From Comamonas testosteroni (GTDB lineage Bacteria; Pseudomonadota; Gammaproteobacteria; Burkholderiales; Burkholderiaceae_C), in contig NZ_CP129672.1 of assembly GCF_030505195.1 (NCBI RefSeq), positions 1,426,001 through 1,490,000 on the forward strand: 64,000 nt of DNA, read 5' to 3'. Both the position numbers and the translations under genes were made by a program. Shown here piece after piece: positions 1-8,039 of this stretch. The notes under the pieces are model-generated. The model made no database searches and was not told the DNA's origin. It saw nothing but the letters and a program-made list of their open reading frames with translations. Position 1 is the stretch's first letter. The number at the start of each line of letters is the position of its first letter.

Positions 1-94
1 GCCGCCGCCGCTGAAAACAACCACCGATCTCCCCAGCAAGACCACTCATCCAGTCACAAAGCATTCGGCATGCAACGAAACGTAATATGCCAGC

Positions 95-700
95 ATGCCC
101 AATTCGCCCCTCATTCGTCGCCATTTTTCCAAAGGCTTCACAGCCATTGAACTCATGGTCACGGTTGCCATTCTGGCCATTTTGGCCGGCATTGCCGCGC
201 CCAGCTTCAATCCAATCATTGAACGCTGGCGAGTGCGCCAGATTTCGGAAGAGTTGCAGTCCACGCTGTACTTTGCGCGGTCAGAGGCGGTCAAACGCGG
301 AGGGGGGGTTACCATCCTCCGAAACACCAGTACCGACGGATGCACGATTTCCGACACTGACACGGATGTATGGAATTGCGGATGGCTCGTATTTGTCGAC
401 AAAAACAGCAACGGCGTCAAAGACAGCGGCGAAGAAATTCTTCAGCAAACACCGCCTCCTCGCCGCATTAAAGTCAAGCTTACAAGTCTTGATAGCAGCA
501 CCGGACAGGACAGCGGAAGCCTGACCAAGCCAGTTCAGGTCGATCGCTGGGGTCAGCTTACAAGCGACAGCGTATCTTTTTTCGCTTTCCGCCTGACGCC
601 TTTGGATAGCAGCAACGCAGAAGCCAGTGCCAGCTCGCTTTGCGTGAGTGGCAGCGGCCGCATCAAGCGCATGAATTCAAGCACCCTCGCCTGCACCTGA
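95..700 (+). CDS. fimT: GspH/FimT-type minor pseudopilin, first of two
   Basis: A 201-residue minor pilin for the type IV pilus tip complex, made as a prepilin and inserted in the inner membrane before processing by PilD. The class III signal is visible: a short basic leader ending in SKG, cut before FTAIE (Glu at mature position 5), followed by a hydrophobic helix to about residue 37. The C-terminal part has the GspH-like pattern CGWLVFVD followed by an Asp/Asn-rich turn and GEEIL. It is the first gene of a same-strand minor pilin cluster. The ATG at 95 has only a weak ribosome site, but any later start would remove the leader. The symbol follows the FimT family; FimU would be an equally fair name. 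Confidence 0.85.
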   Translation: MPNSPLIRRHFSKGFTAIELMVTVAILAILAGIAAPSFNPIIERWRVRQISEELQSTLYFARSEAVKRGGGVTILRNTSTDGCTISDTDTDVWNCGWLVFVDKNSNGVKDSGEEILQQTPPPRRIKVKLTSLDSSTGQDSGSLTKPVQVDRWGQLTSDSVSFFAFRLTPLDSSNAEASASSLCVSGSGRIKRMNSSTLACT

Positions 701-767
701 GAAAACCCACAGGGGAACAGCAATGCAGCCCGGCTAGATAGATCGTGATTCTTGAAATGGAGTTCGC

Positions 768-1340
768 GTGTCTTGCTCTACCAGCAGCAGTTGCCAAAGG
801 CAATTTTCATCTCGTGGACTCACGTCCATTGAAATGCTGATGACCATGGCAGTCCTGGCTGTCTTGACTGCAATTGCGATCCCCAGCTTCAACCCCCTAT
901 TTGATCAATGGCGCGTATATCAAGTGACTGAGGCAATGAAATCCAGCTTAATGCTTGCCAGATCCGAAGCTATCAAACGTGGTGGCAAGGTCTATCTGGA
1001 AAAGCTTCCAAAAACCACCGCCGGATGTGTAACGGATGGAACCACTCAAGACTGGGATTGCGGCTGGGTAGTCTTTGTTGATGCCAATGCCAACAAACGT
1101 TGGAATGCGGGCGAGGAAATTCAGCGCTTCGAAACTCCCAAAAATATTCTGGTCACTAAAAACCCATCCGGCGCCACTATTAGCCTGAACCGTTGGGGTC
1201 AAGCCAATGGCGCCAACCTTTTCAGCTTTTATATCTCTCCGAAAAAAACTGGAATTACGTCTCCTGCAGCCAAGGGCATATGCCTTGCTGCGGGCGGTCG
1301 CATTCGCATCATTAATCAAAAAGACATCCCATGCGTCTAA
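768..1340 (+). CDS. GspH/FimT-type minor pseudopilin, second copy
   Basis: A 190-residue second GspH/FimT-like minor pilin, clearly paralogous to the gene before it: both share the helix, a CGWxVFVD motif and a GEEI motif. The prepilin peptidase site is SRG before LTSIE, with Glu5 kept. The start is GTG at 768 with GGAG eight bases upstream; the next methionines lie inside the hydrophobic helix, so GTG is the only sensible start. Its end overlaps the pilV start by 10 bases, implying translational coupling. It probably takes the FimU or FimT role of the pilus-tip priming complex, but which copy corresponds to which cannot be told from sequence alone. Confidence 0.82.
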   Translation: MSCSTSSSCQRQFSSRGLTSIEMLMTMAVLAVLTAIAIPSFNPLFDQWRVYQVTEAMKSSLMLARSEAIKRGGKVYLEKLPKTTAGCVTDGTTQDWDCGWVVFVDANANKRWNAGEEIQRFETPKNILVTKNPSGATISLNRWGQANGANLFSFYISPKKTGITSPAAKGICLAAGGRIRIINQKDIPCV

Positions 1341-1978
1341 CCCATACCATCCGCGCAAAAAAACAGCTTGGAATTACTCTGCTTGAGTCCTTGATTGCCA
1401 TTGTTGTTGTTGCACTTGGCATTCTCGGCATTTTGGGCGTCCAGATGCGCACACTGACAGACACGCAGACCAGCATGCGCCGCACCCAGGCCATTAGGCT
1501 AATTGAAGATCTAAGCGAACGGATGAAGGTCAACCCCAATGCTCTCCTAAGCATTGGAGATTACACATCCACCTTTACAAAAAAAGCTGCCGACTACGCC
1601 AGCGCTGACTGCTCAACAGCAGCATGCCTCCCCAGCAAACAAGCCAGTTTTGACTTAAAGATCTGGAAAACGACGCTCCAGCAAACACTTCCATTAGGGC
1701 AAGCTCAGATTTTTCTGGCCCCTGGAGAAAGCGCATCTGATGGTAATCGTCGCCAACTGGGCGTTATTATTGCTTGGCGTGAAAATGAACCAGAGGGCAC
1801 CAAGACCGACATCATTGATGCCAGCAAAATAAAAAGCGCTGATGGAAAGTTTGAAAATGCAGGCGGCGATGATAACACCTGTCCTGAAAACTTCATATGC
1901 CATCTGCAATATATCTCCGTCTCTGCACGCTGCGCACCATATGGCGATAGCTCCAACCCCACCGTCTATTGCTCATGA
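1331..1978 (+). CDS. pilV: type IV pilus modification protein PilV
   Basis: A 215-residue minor pilin. The prepilin leader ends QLG before ITLLESLIAIVVV, with Glu5 present, and the LLESLIAIVVVALGILG helix is characteristic of the PilV family. The C-terminal half is a Cys-containing periplasmic domain with several cysteine pairs (for example DCSTAACL and the terminal CAPYGDS...YCS). It overlaps the preceding pseudopilin gene by 10 bases and its stop overlaps the pilW start in an ATGA junction, so pilV and pilW are translated as a coupled pair. PilV with PilW, PilX, FimU and PilY1 is known to form the complex that primes pilus assembly. Confidence 0.88.
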   Translation: MRLTHTIRAKKQLGITLLESLIAIVVVALGILGILGVQMRTLTDTQTSMRRTQAIRLIEDLSERMKVNPNALLSIGDYTSTFTKKAADYASADCSTAACLPSKQASFDLKIWKTTLQQTLPLGQAQIFLAPGESASDGNRRQLGVIIAWRENEPEGTKTDIIDASKIKSADGKFENAGGDDNTCPENFICHLQYISVSARCAPYGDSSNPTVYCS

Positions 1979-2913
1979 AAATAACGAAACACATCAAACT
2001 GCGTCCGAAACCACTCCACTATTCGAGCAAATATAGACGCCATACCCCAATTCAACAACGAGGTGTAACTCTACTAGAAATGCTAGTGGGTCTAGTTATT
2101 GGATTGCTGGTAGTAGCAGTTGCAGCCGGCGCGCTAATGGTATCGCGCGGTGTTTCAGGCACTGTCAGCGATGTAATTGGAATTCAGCAGCAAGGCGCTC
2201 ATATTATTCGCATATTAGCCTCGCAACTGCGCCAAGCCGGCTCTCTGTATTTGAACCCCAACCCAAGTTCCGCTTCATCCTCAGCAAATGATGCGCTCAG
2301 CGCCGTAGTTTTTGAAATCAAAGCAAAATCCAAAGATGACAAAGGAAATAGCTTCGATCAATCAAATACTCTAATCGGAGGAGCTGACACGCTAACCACC
2401 GGATTCAGACGATATCAAGATAATGTCTTCTTCTCCAGCAAATCCGGAAGCAACACAGATTTTCTGGCTCGAAATTGTTTAGGAGCCCCAGGAAATGAAA
2501 GCACAGATGAACGTGTAGAAAGCATTTTCACATTTTCCGAGGGCAACCTTCGCTGCGCAGGCAATAGTAGCAATGCACAACCAATTGCACAGAATGTTGC
2601 TGAGTTTCAAGTCTCTTACCTTGTTCAAACTGTTGCCTCAGGTACTGGCTCCAGCATTCAGCGTGTAAAAGCAGCAGACATGCCCACAGAAAATACTGAT
2701 CCAAAGTGGCGTCAAGTTCAAGGTGTAGAGATTTGCTTTGTTCTTTATGGTAATGAACTTATAGACCTCAAAGACCTCCCCAAAGCAACGAGAAGTTACA
2801 CGCAGTGCGATGGCCAAAGCAAAGACCTCACCGAGCTCACCGGCGCTCGCAAGAGTCGCATCCACTTGCTTTTTCGCAATACCTTTCAGCTACGTAGCCA
2901 AGGCTTGCTCTGA
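1975..2913 (+). CDS. pilW: type IV pilus minor pilin PilW
   Basis: A 312-residue minor pilin of the PilW family. A 30-residue basic leader ends QRG before VTLLEMLVGLVIGLLVV, with Glu5 present. The ATG at 1975 overlaps the pilV stop (ATGA); a TTG two codons upstream is possible but unneeded. The C-terminal domain carries the CFVLYG and SRIHLLFRNTFQLR segments usual for PilW. Base composition here is low in GC for the window, as in the neighbouring pilX and the 5' half of pilY1. The gene is followed by pilX after 3 bases. Confidence 0.88.
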   Translation: MKITKHIKLRPKPLHYSSKYRRHTPIQQRGVTLLEMLVGLVIGLLVVAVAAGALMVSRGVSGTVSDVIGIQQQGAHIIRILASQLRQAGSLYLNPNPSSASSSANDALSAVVFEIKAKSKDDKGNSFDQSNTLIGGADTLTTGFRRYQDNVFFSSKSGSNTDFLARNCLGAPGNESTDERVESIFTFSEGNLRCAGNSSNAQPIAQNVAEFQVSYLVQTVASGTGSSIQRVKAADMPTENTDPKWRQVQGVEICFVLYGNELIDLKDLPKATRSYTQCDGQSKDLTELTGARKSRIHLLFRNTFQLRSQGLL

Positions 2914-2916
2914 TTT

Positions 2917-3720
2917 ATGCAATCTCACAACACCCCACTGCGACCAAACCGCGTGCAACCACAAATTCAATTCACAAATAAGAATGGGCAACAAGGAATC
3001 GCATTATTTTTGGTGATTATTTTTGTCATGCTCTCAATGCTCTTGGCACTGTGGGCATCACGCACCTCTTTATTTGGCGAAATGATTGTTGGCAATGATG
3101 CAGATTACCAACGAGCCTTTGAAGCAGCTCAAGCACTACTGCAGGATGCTGAACTGGATATTCGCGGAGAAACCTCCAGTGGCACAGCATGCAGTGCACC
3201 ACCATGTCGCACCTACAGCTCCGCATTGCAGTTTCCGGGGGATTCTCAAGAAATCAACCCCTTGATTACAAAACTGGAAGCTGAAGCCACAAGATGCAAA
3301 GATGCCCTTTGCGCAAGACGTGTGGGCCGACAGGATTTCTGGAATTTCGCGACACCAGAAACTTCTATATCACCTGCGGCAGATGCAAGTCTTGGCGAAG
3401 TACCTCTTTCGGCAATGACACCCGTTGGGGCACGTTATGGCCAGTTTACAGGTGCCGCTCATAAGACAGACAACGGCCAGTTAAACCCGATACTCGCGGA
3501 AACCGCCGATGGTAAAGGTGGTTGGTATTGGATTGAGGTCATGCGCTACAGCGATGCTGCCAAAACTGCGAATTTAATTACAGATTCAAGCACCAGCCAA
3601 CTACCTCTTAATCTTGATGTATATGTAATTTACAGAATTACAGCCTTGGCAAAAGGACGAAAAGATGGAACTACCGTTGTATTGCAGGAAACTTACGCTC
3701 GCCAGCGCATGAAGGACTGA
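2917..3720 (+). CDS. pilX: type IV pilus assembly protein PilX
   Basis: A 267-residue minor pilin. The leader ends QQG before IALFLVIIFVML; position 5 is not Glu, as is usual in PilX, which differs from the neighbouring pilins in this respect. After the helix comes the PilX N-terminal pattern with AFEAAQALLQDAE. Two cysteine pairs (CSAPPC and CKDALC) may form disulfides. Its start is 3 bases after the pilW stop. PilX works with PilY1 at the pilus tip, and pilY1 follows 93 bases downstream. Confidence 0.87.
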   Translation: MQSHNTPLRPNRVQPQIQFTNKNGQQGIALFLVIIFVMLSMLLALWASRTSLFGEMIVGNDADYQRAFEAAQALLQDAELDIRGETSSGTACSAPPCRTYSSALQFPGDSQEINPLITKLEAEATRCKDALCARRVGRQDFWNFATPETSISPAADASLGEVPLSAMTPVGARYGQFTGAAHKTDNGQLNPILAETADGKGGWYWIEVMRYSDAAKTANLITDSSTSQLPLNLDVYVIYRITALAKGRKDGTTVVLQETYARQRMKD

Positions 3721-3813
3721 GCACAACCATCAGTCAGAGATTTTAACGGTTCTTCTTCAAAAAAGAGATCAATAATTTTCTTCTATTTCATATTCAACAA
3801 AATTGAAGCACCC

Positions 3814-6800
3814 ATGTCCCAAATTACAGTTTTTCCATTTCAGAAGAGACTACTTGCCATTGCCATTGGAGCAATACTCACACCCACGGCAACTTGGTCA
3901 ATAAATTTAGTACAAGAACCCCCTCTTCCCACATCAAAGTCCGCTTTCGTCGCACCCAATGTAATTATCTCAATTGACGACTCTGGAAGTATGGACTGGG
4001 GCGTGAAAACCACGCAAGATGGTCCAAGCACTACTGGTCCTGGATATACAGAACCTGACAGCGACGGCAAATGGAAAAGCAATGCAAAGCGCATCAATGT
4101 CCTCAAATATGCTCTAAAAGCAGTATTTAACGACAAAGAACTTATTCCAGACAATAAAATACGCATTGCTTGGCAAGCAATGCATGATAATGGCGGGTCA
4201 AAAAATAGCACCGCAGATAGTGTTGATTCAACCTCAATGAACACTAATTCGATGCGCCCCATTGATGCAAAAATAAGCACTAGCACCCAGCATAGAGACA
4301 ACTTCCTTAGCTTCGTAAATAGCTTGAAAGCTAATAATGGAACACCTTCACACAAGATGTTTAGTCAAGCCGATTCCTATATGCGAAGACCTTTGGGCAG
4401 AAATAGCCCTTGGTCCAGTGACCCCGGCGGAACAGGAAGTAAAAGCACTGAGTATTTAGGATGCCGTCGAAATTACCATATCATGATGACTGATGGTGTT
4501 TGGAACGGAACAACCTCAGGAGGGGATCAAGATGGTCAAAATTGGCCTGCACTCAATGGTCGCCAAGCATATGATACGTCATCAGATCAGACAAAGATCT
4601 ATTATGACGCATACTCCAACATGGCCGCTGACTGGGCCTTTAAAAGCTGGATGAATCCACTCCAAGACCCTACAAAGCTTAAAGACTCTGACAAACTCAA
4701 GCCCTCGCAAATCTATACAGAAGCGAGCGCCACTCAAAATTTTTCAGCCACAAAGAATGTAGGTATTTTCGAAACGCGCCCTGTATATGGAGAAGTTTGC
4801 ACTCAATGGAACCGGTGGAATCAATGTACAAAATATGAAACCAAACAAACAGGCACCGAACAAATTCAAGTTGGGACACGACAAGAGACAAGATCTGTCA
4901 ATTTAAACAAATATTGGAATCCTGCATACAACCCTGCTACGTGGCCTCATATGGTCACTTACACAATTGGTTTCAGCGAACAAGCAGTCTCCTGGAACCT
5001 GAGTCCCGATATCATTGCCCCCAGCAACAAAGTTCCATTTGGATATACAGATGGATTCATTGACTTAATCACTGGCTGGGTGACTTGGCCAGACCTACTC
5101 TCAAGCGCACATCACAAGTCCGACTCAAATTCGGACCGTGCACTAGACTTATGGCATGCAGCCATTAATGGACGAGGGCGCTTCTATGCAGTGACAGAAG
5201 CAGAAGACCTAGCCAAAGCATTTCGCGAAATCATTGGCAAGATCAACGACGAAAGCGCCCCACTTCCCGACAAAATTGCTGGCGGTGGCAGCACCAGCGG
5301 CTACAACGTTTCACAGAATAATGCCGGTATCTATGCCTCAGCCTATAGCCCCAAGGATGGCTGGAGCGGCTATATCACCGCCACTCGCGCACTTGAGCCA
5401 GAAACATACGCCTGCCCCACTAAAGACGATCCAGAAAAGACCTGCATCCGCTTTCCCGATGTAGTTTCCGGCTGGGACGGCAAAAGCACGGCAGAGAGGT
5501 TAGATGCTCTGCAGCCAACGAATGGCCAACCCGATGGTCGACTGGTGCTAAGCTGGAGCGACGAAAGCAATGCAGGCATTCCTTTCAAATGGTCCACAAC
5601 AGCTAGCCCGATAGGCTACAGCACGACCCAAATTAAGACGCTGATCGGCAGCACTGCCGCAGGTGCTCTGACGGATGCCGATAGAGTCCTGGGACAAAAC
5701 ATCGTCAACTACATCCGAGGTGACCGCTCACTCGAAGGCACCACGGATGCCAAACCCCTGCGTGTACGCGCAAGTCGGCAGGGAGACATTGTGAACTCTG
5801 AAATCTGGTACACCGGTGGCCCGATCAGCAACTATTCCATGGGCTATTCGGCCTTTGTGACTGAGCAGAAAGACCGCAACCCTGTTCTGTATGTTGGCGG
5901 CAACGACGGTATGCTGCACGGCTTCTCAGCCACCAATGGCAGTGAATTGCTGGCCTATGTACCCCGTGGCGTCGTAGGCGGACTCAAGAAGCTGACAGAT
6001 AAGGACTATCTACATCAGTATTACGTCGATGGTTCACCAATGACCGGAGACATCAAGGATGGTGATAACTGGAAGACAATGCTCGTCGGCTCACTGGGAG
6101 CGGGAGGCAAAGGTTATTTTCTATTGGACGTAACCAATCCAAGCAGTTTCACCGCAGCAGCAGTCATAAAAGATCGCACCCGCAGCAATAGCGAGGCAGC
6201 CCCCACCTGTAGCGCGCTAACCGGAACTGCACAGCAAGATTGCGCCGCCACAGTAACCGAAGATGGCGATATCGGCAATATCACCGCCCGGCCTGGACGC
6301 AACCCCGCCAGCCTGCAAGAAGCAACGCAAATCACGCGCCTGAACAATGGGCGTTGGGCAGTGCTAATGGGCAATGGCTATAACAGCACCAATCAACGTC
6401 CCGTGCTGCTGGTGCAATATCTGGACGGCGACAGGGCTCTTAAACGCATTCAAGCCACCACTGCCACGACCGGCACAGGCAATGCCAGCGACAACGGATT
6501 GGCATCGCCCGCATTGGTGGACCTTGATGGCAATGGCAAGACCGACGTCGTCTATGCTGGCGACAATTTGGGCAATCTCTGGAAATTTGATCTGACTAGC
6601 ACCGTCGACAGCAACTGGGCCGTAGCCTATGGCTATGACAAGCCTCTGTTCGCCGCACGCGGCCCTGCCACACTGACAAGCACCACTCGCGACCAAGTGC
6701 AACCGATTACGGCTCCGCCAATTGTGCGAGCCAATGACCGAAGTATGACTATAGGCTCAGGAACAGATGCTAAAAGTATTCCCTTGGGAGGCATGATGGT

Positions 6801-7548
6801 TGCATTCGGTACAGGCCGGAACCTCACGGCAAATGACCGCCGCACCGACATCACGCAGAACGTCCAAACACTGTATTCAGTCCTGGACAACACACGCTAT
6901 CGAATGAATACGGACAAAACCGCCTTGGAGGTTCACCCAGGCTCAGGCGACTGCACTACAAACCCAGCATGCATCCCAACACCTGCGCCTGTTGGCACCA
7001 TGAACAGCACAGGGAAGCTGCTTGCACAGCAAAGCATTACTGTGCCCACCGGGGCTACCAATGATGACGCAACCGTAACTGCCAATCAGGAGCTGACCGC
7101 TGCAACCTGGAAAAGCTATAAGGGGTGGTATCTAGACCTACCAGCCGCTGGTGAGCGCCTGCTCAAACCCATGCAGTTCTTTGATGGCAGCAATATTTTG
7201 GCAGTTTATAGTGAGTCGCCCTCTGGCACCAAGAATGCCGAGAGCGACAACATCAACGAGAGTTGTGTACCTGTCAAAGTGGACACCAGTGCCGGAGCTC
7301 AATGGCGCACACTTATCAATATCATGGATGGCAAGCGTCCCACCATTCAGCTCGTGGACACCAATAACGACGGCTTCTACAACAGTTCGGACATGAACAT
7401 TGCACGTGTAGCAGTCAAGACCGGTACACCACTGCTGATTACAAAGCGCGATCGTATTACCGACCTCACTGGCGGCGGTGGACCGCGCGACACATTGGCA
7501 CGCATGCCCGAACAATCAACACGCCCTAGCTGGCGCCAAATCAAATAA
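3814..7548 (+). CDS. pilY1: PilY1 pilus-tip adhesin with VWA domain and Ca-binding propeller
   Basis: A 1244-residue secreted tip protein controlling pilus extension and adhesion. A Sec-type signal is visible in residues 1-29. A von Willebrand A domain follows with the MIDAS motif DDSGS (Asp55, Ser57, Ser59). From about residue 480 to the end is the PilY1 beta-propeller region, with repeats such as YVGGNDGMLHGF and LWKFDL. A calcium-binding loop DLDGNGKTD lies at 903-911, matching the DxDxNxxxD site known from Pseudomonas PilY1, and a second EF-hand-like loop DTNNDGFYNSSD starts at 1182. The 5' third is markedly lower in GC than the 3' part, with the change near nucleotide 5250. The ATG at 3814 is preceded by AT-rich sequence without a strong ribosome site. 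Confidence 0.92.
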   Translation: MSQITVFPFQKRLLAIAIGAILTPTATWSINLVQEPPLPTSKSAFVAPNVIISIDDSGSMDWGVKTTQDGPSTTGPGYTEPDSDGKWKSNAKRINVLKYALKAVFNDKELIPDNKIRIAWQAMHDNGGSKNSTADSVDSTSMNTNSMRPIDAKISTSTQHRDNFLSFVNSLKANNGTPSHKMFSQADSYMRRPLGRNSPWSSDPGGTGSKSTEYLGCRRNYHIMMTDGVWNGTTSGGDQDGQNWPALNGRQAYDTSSDQTKIYYDAYSNMAADWAFKSWMNPLQDPTKLKDSDKLKPSQIYTEASATQNFSATKNVGIFETRPVYGEVCTQWNRWNQCTKYETKQTGTEQIQVGTRQETRSVNLNKYWNPAYNPATWPHMVTYTIGFSEQAVSWNLSPDIIAPSNKVPFGYTDGFIDLITGWVTWPDLLSSAHHKSDSNSDRALDLWHAAINGRGRFYAVTEAEDLAKAFREIIGKINDESAPLPDKIAGGGSTSGYNVSQNNAGIYASAYSPKDGWSGYITATRALEPETYACPTKDDPEKTCIRFPDVVSGWDGKSTAERLDALQPTNGQPDGRLVLSWSDESNAGIPFKWSTTASPIGYSTTQIKTLIGSTAAGALTDADRVLGQNIVNYIRGDRSLEGTTDAKPLRVRASRQGDIVNSEIWYTGGPISNYSMGYSAFVTEQKDRNPVLYVGGNDGMLHGFSATNGSELLAYVPRGVVGGLKKLTDKDYLHQYYVDGSPMTGDIKDGDNWKTMLVGSLGAGGKGYFLLDVTNPSSFTAAAVIKDRTRSNSEAAPTCSALTGTAQQDCAATVTEDGDIGNITARPGRNPASLQEATQITRLNNGRWAVLMGNGYNSTNQRPVLLVQYLDGDRALKRIQATTATTGTGNASDNGLASPALVDLDGNGKTDVVYAGDNLGNLWKFDLTSTVDSNWAVAYGYDKPLFAARGPATLTSTTRDQVQPITAPPIVRANDRSMTIGSGTDAKSIPLGGMMVAFGTGRNLTANDRRTDITQNVQTLYSVLDNTRYRMNTDKTALEVHPGSGDCTTNPACIPTPAPVGTMNSTGKLLAQQSITVPTGATNDDATVTANQELTAATWKSYKGWYLDLPAAGERLLKPMQFFDGSNILAVYSESPSGTKNAESDNINESCVPVKVDTSAGAQWRTLINIMDGKRPTIQLVDTNNDGFYNSSDMNIARVAVKTGTPLLITKRDRITDLTGGGGPRDTLARMPEQSTRPSWRQIK

Positions 7549-7559
7549 GAAGGGAAACC

Positions 7560-8009
7560 ATGACTTATCGAATTCGCACCGATCAACAGGGCTTTACTTT
7601 GATTGAGCTGATGATCGTGGTTGCTGTCATTGGCATTCTCGGCGCCATCGCCTACCCGAGTTATACGGAATATGTGCGCCGCGGCCATAGAGCTGATGCT
7701 CGGACAGGACTGTTGCAAGCGCAGCAATGGATGGAGCGCGCAGCAACGGCAACAGGCGTCTACCCAAGTGCTATACCAGATACGCTAACCTGGGCCAGCG
7801 ACACAAACAAGCGTTACACCATCAGCCTCAATAAAGATGGTAACAAGGACACTCAACTGGCATTTATTTTGAGTGCTGCCCCAAAGTCTCCCGGCCCACA
7901 AGCCAGTGACAAATGCGGCACCTACACCCTGAGCAATACAGGCTTGCATGGAGCCAATGGTAAAAAGTCCGGGGAATCTGGTTACGACACAGATTGCTGG
8001 GGCAAGTAA
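7560..8009 (+). CDS. pilE: PilE-like type IV pilin
   Basis: A 149-residue type IV pilin-like protein. The leader is short (MTYRIRTDQQG) and cut before FTLIELMIVVAVIGILGAI, the standard pilin helix with Glu5. The C-terminal region has a single disulfide pair (KCGTYTLSN ... DTDCWGK), as in PilE minor pilins encoded after pilY1 in many beta- and gamma-proteobacteria. A good ribosome site (AAGGGAAACC) sits just before the ATG, 11 bases after the pilY1 stop. Because it belongs to the minor-pilin cluster it is more likely a minor pilin than the major fibre subunit. Confidence 0.85.
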   Translation: MTYRIRTDQQGFTLIELMIVVAVIGILGAIAYPSYTEYVRRGHRADARTGLLQAQQWMERAATATGVYPSAIPDTLTWASDTNKRYTISLNKDGNKDTQLAFILSAAPKSPGPQASDKCGTYTLSNTGLHGANGKKSGESGYDTDCWGK

Positions 8010-8039
8010 GCCCGACGCCTCTGCATTACCATCCTGGGC

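Noticed and set aside
1..94. Possible end of a gene to the left of fimT
   Set aside because: Two plus-strand frames are open briefly, but neither has a recognisable tail; too short to call.
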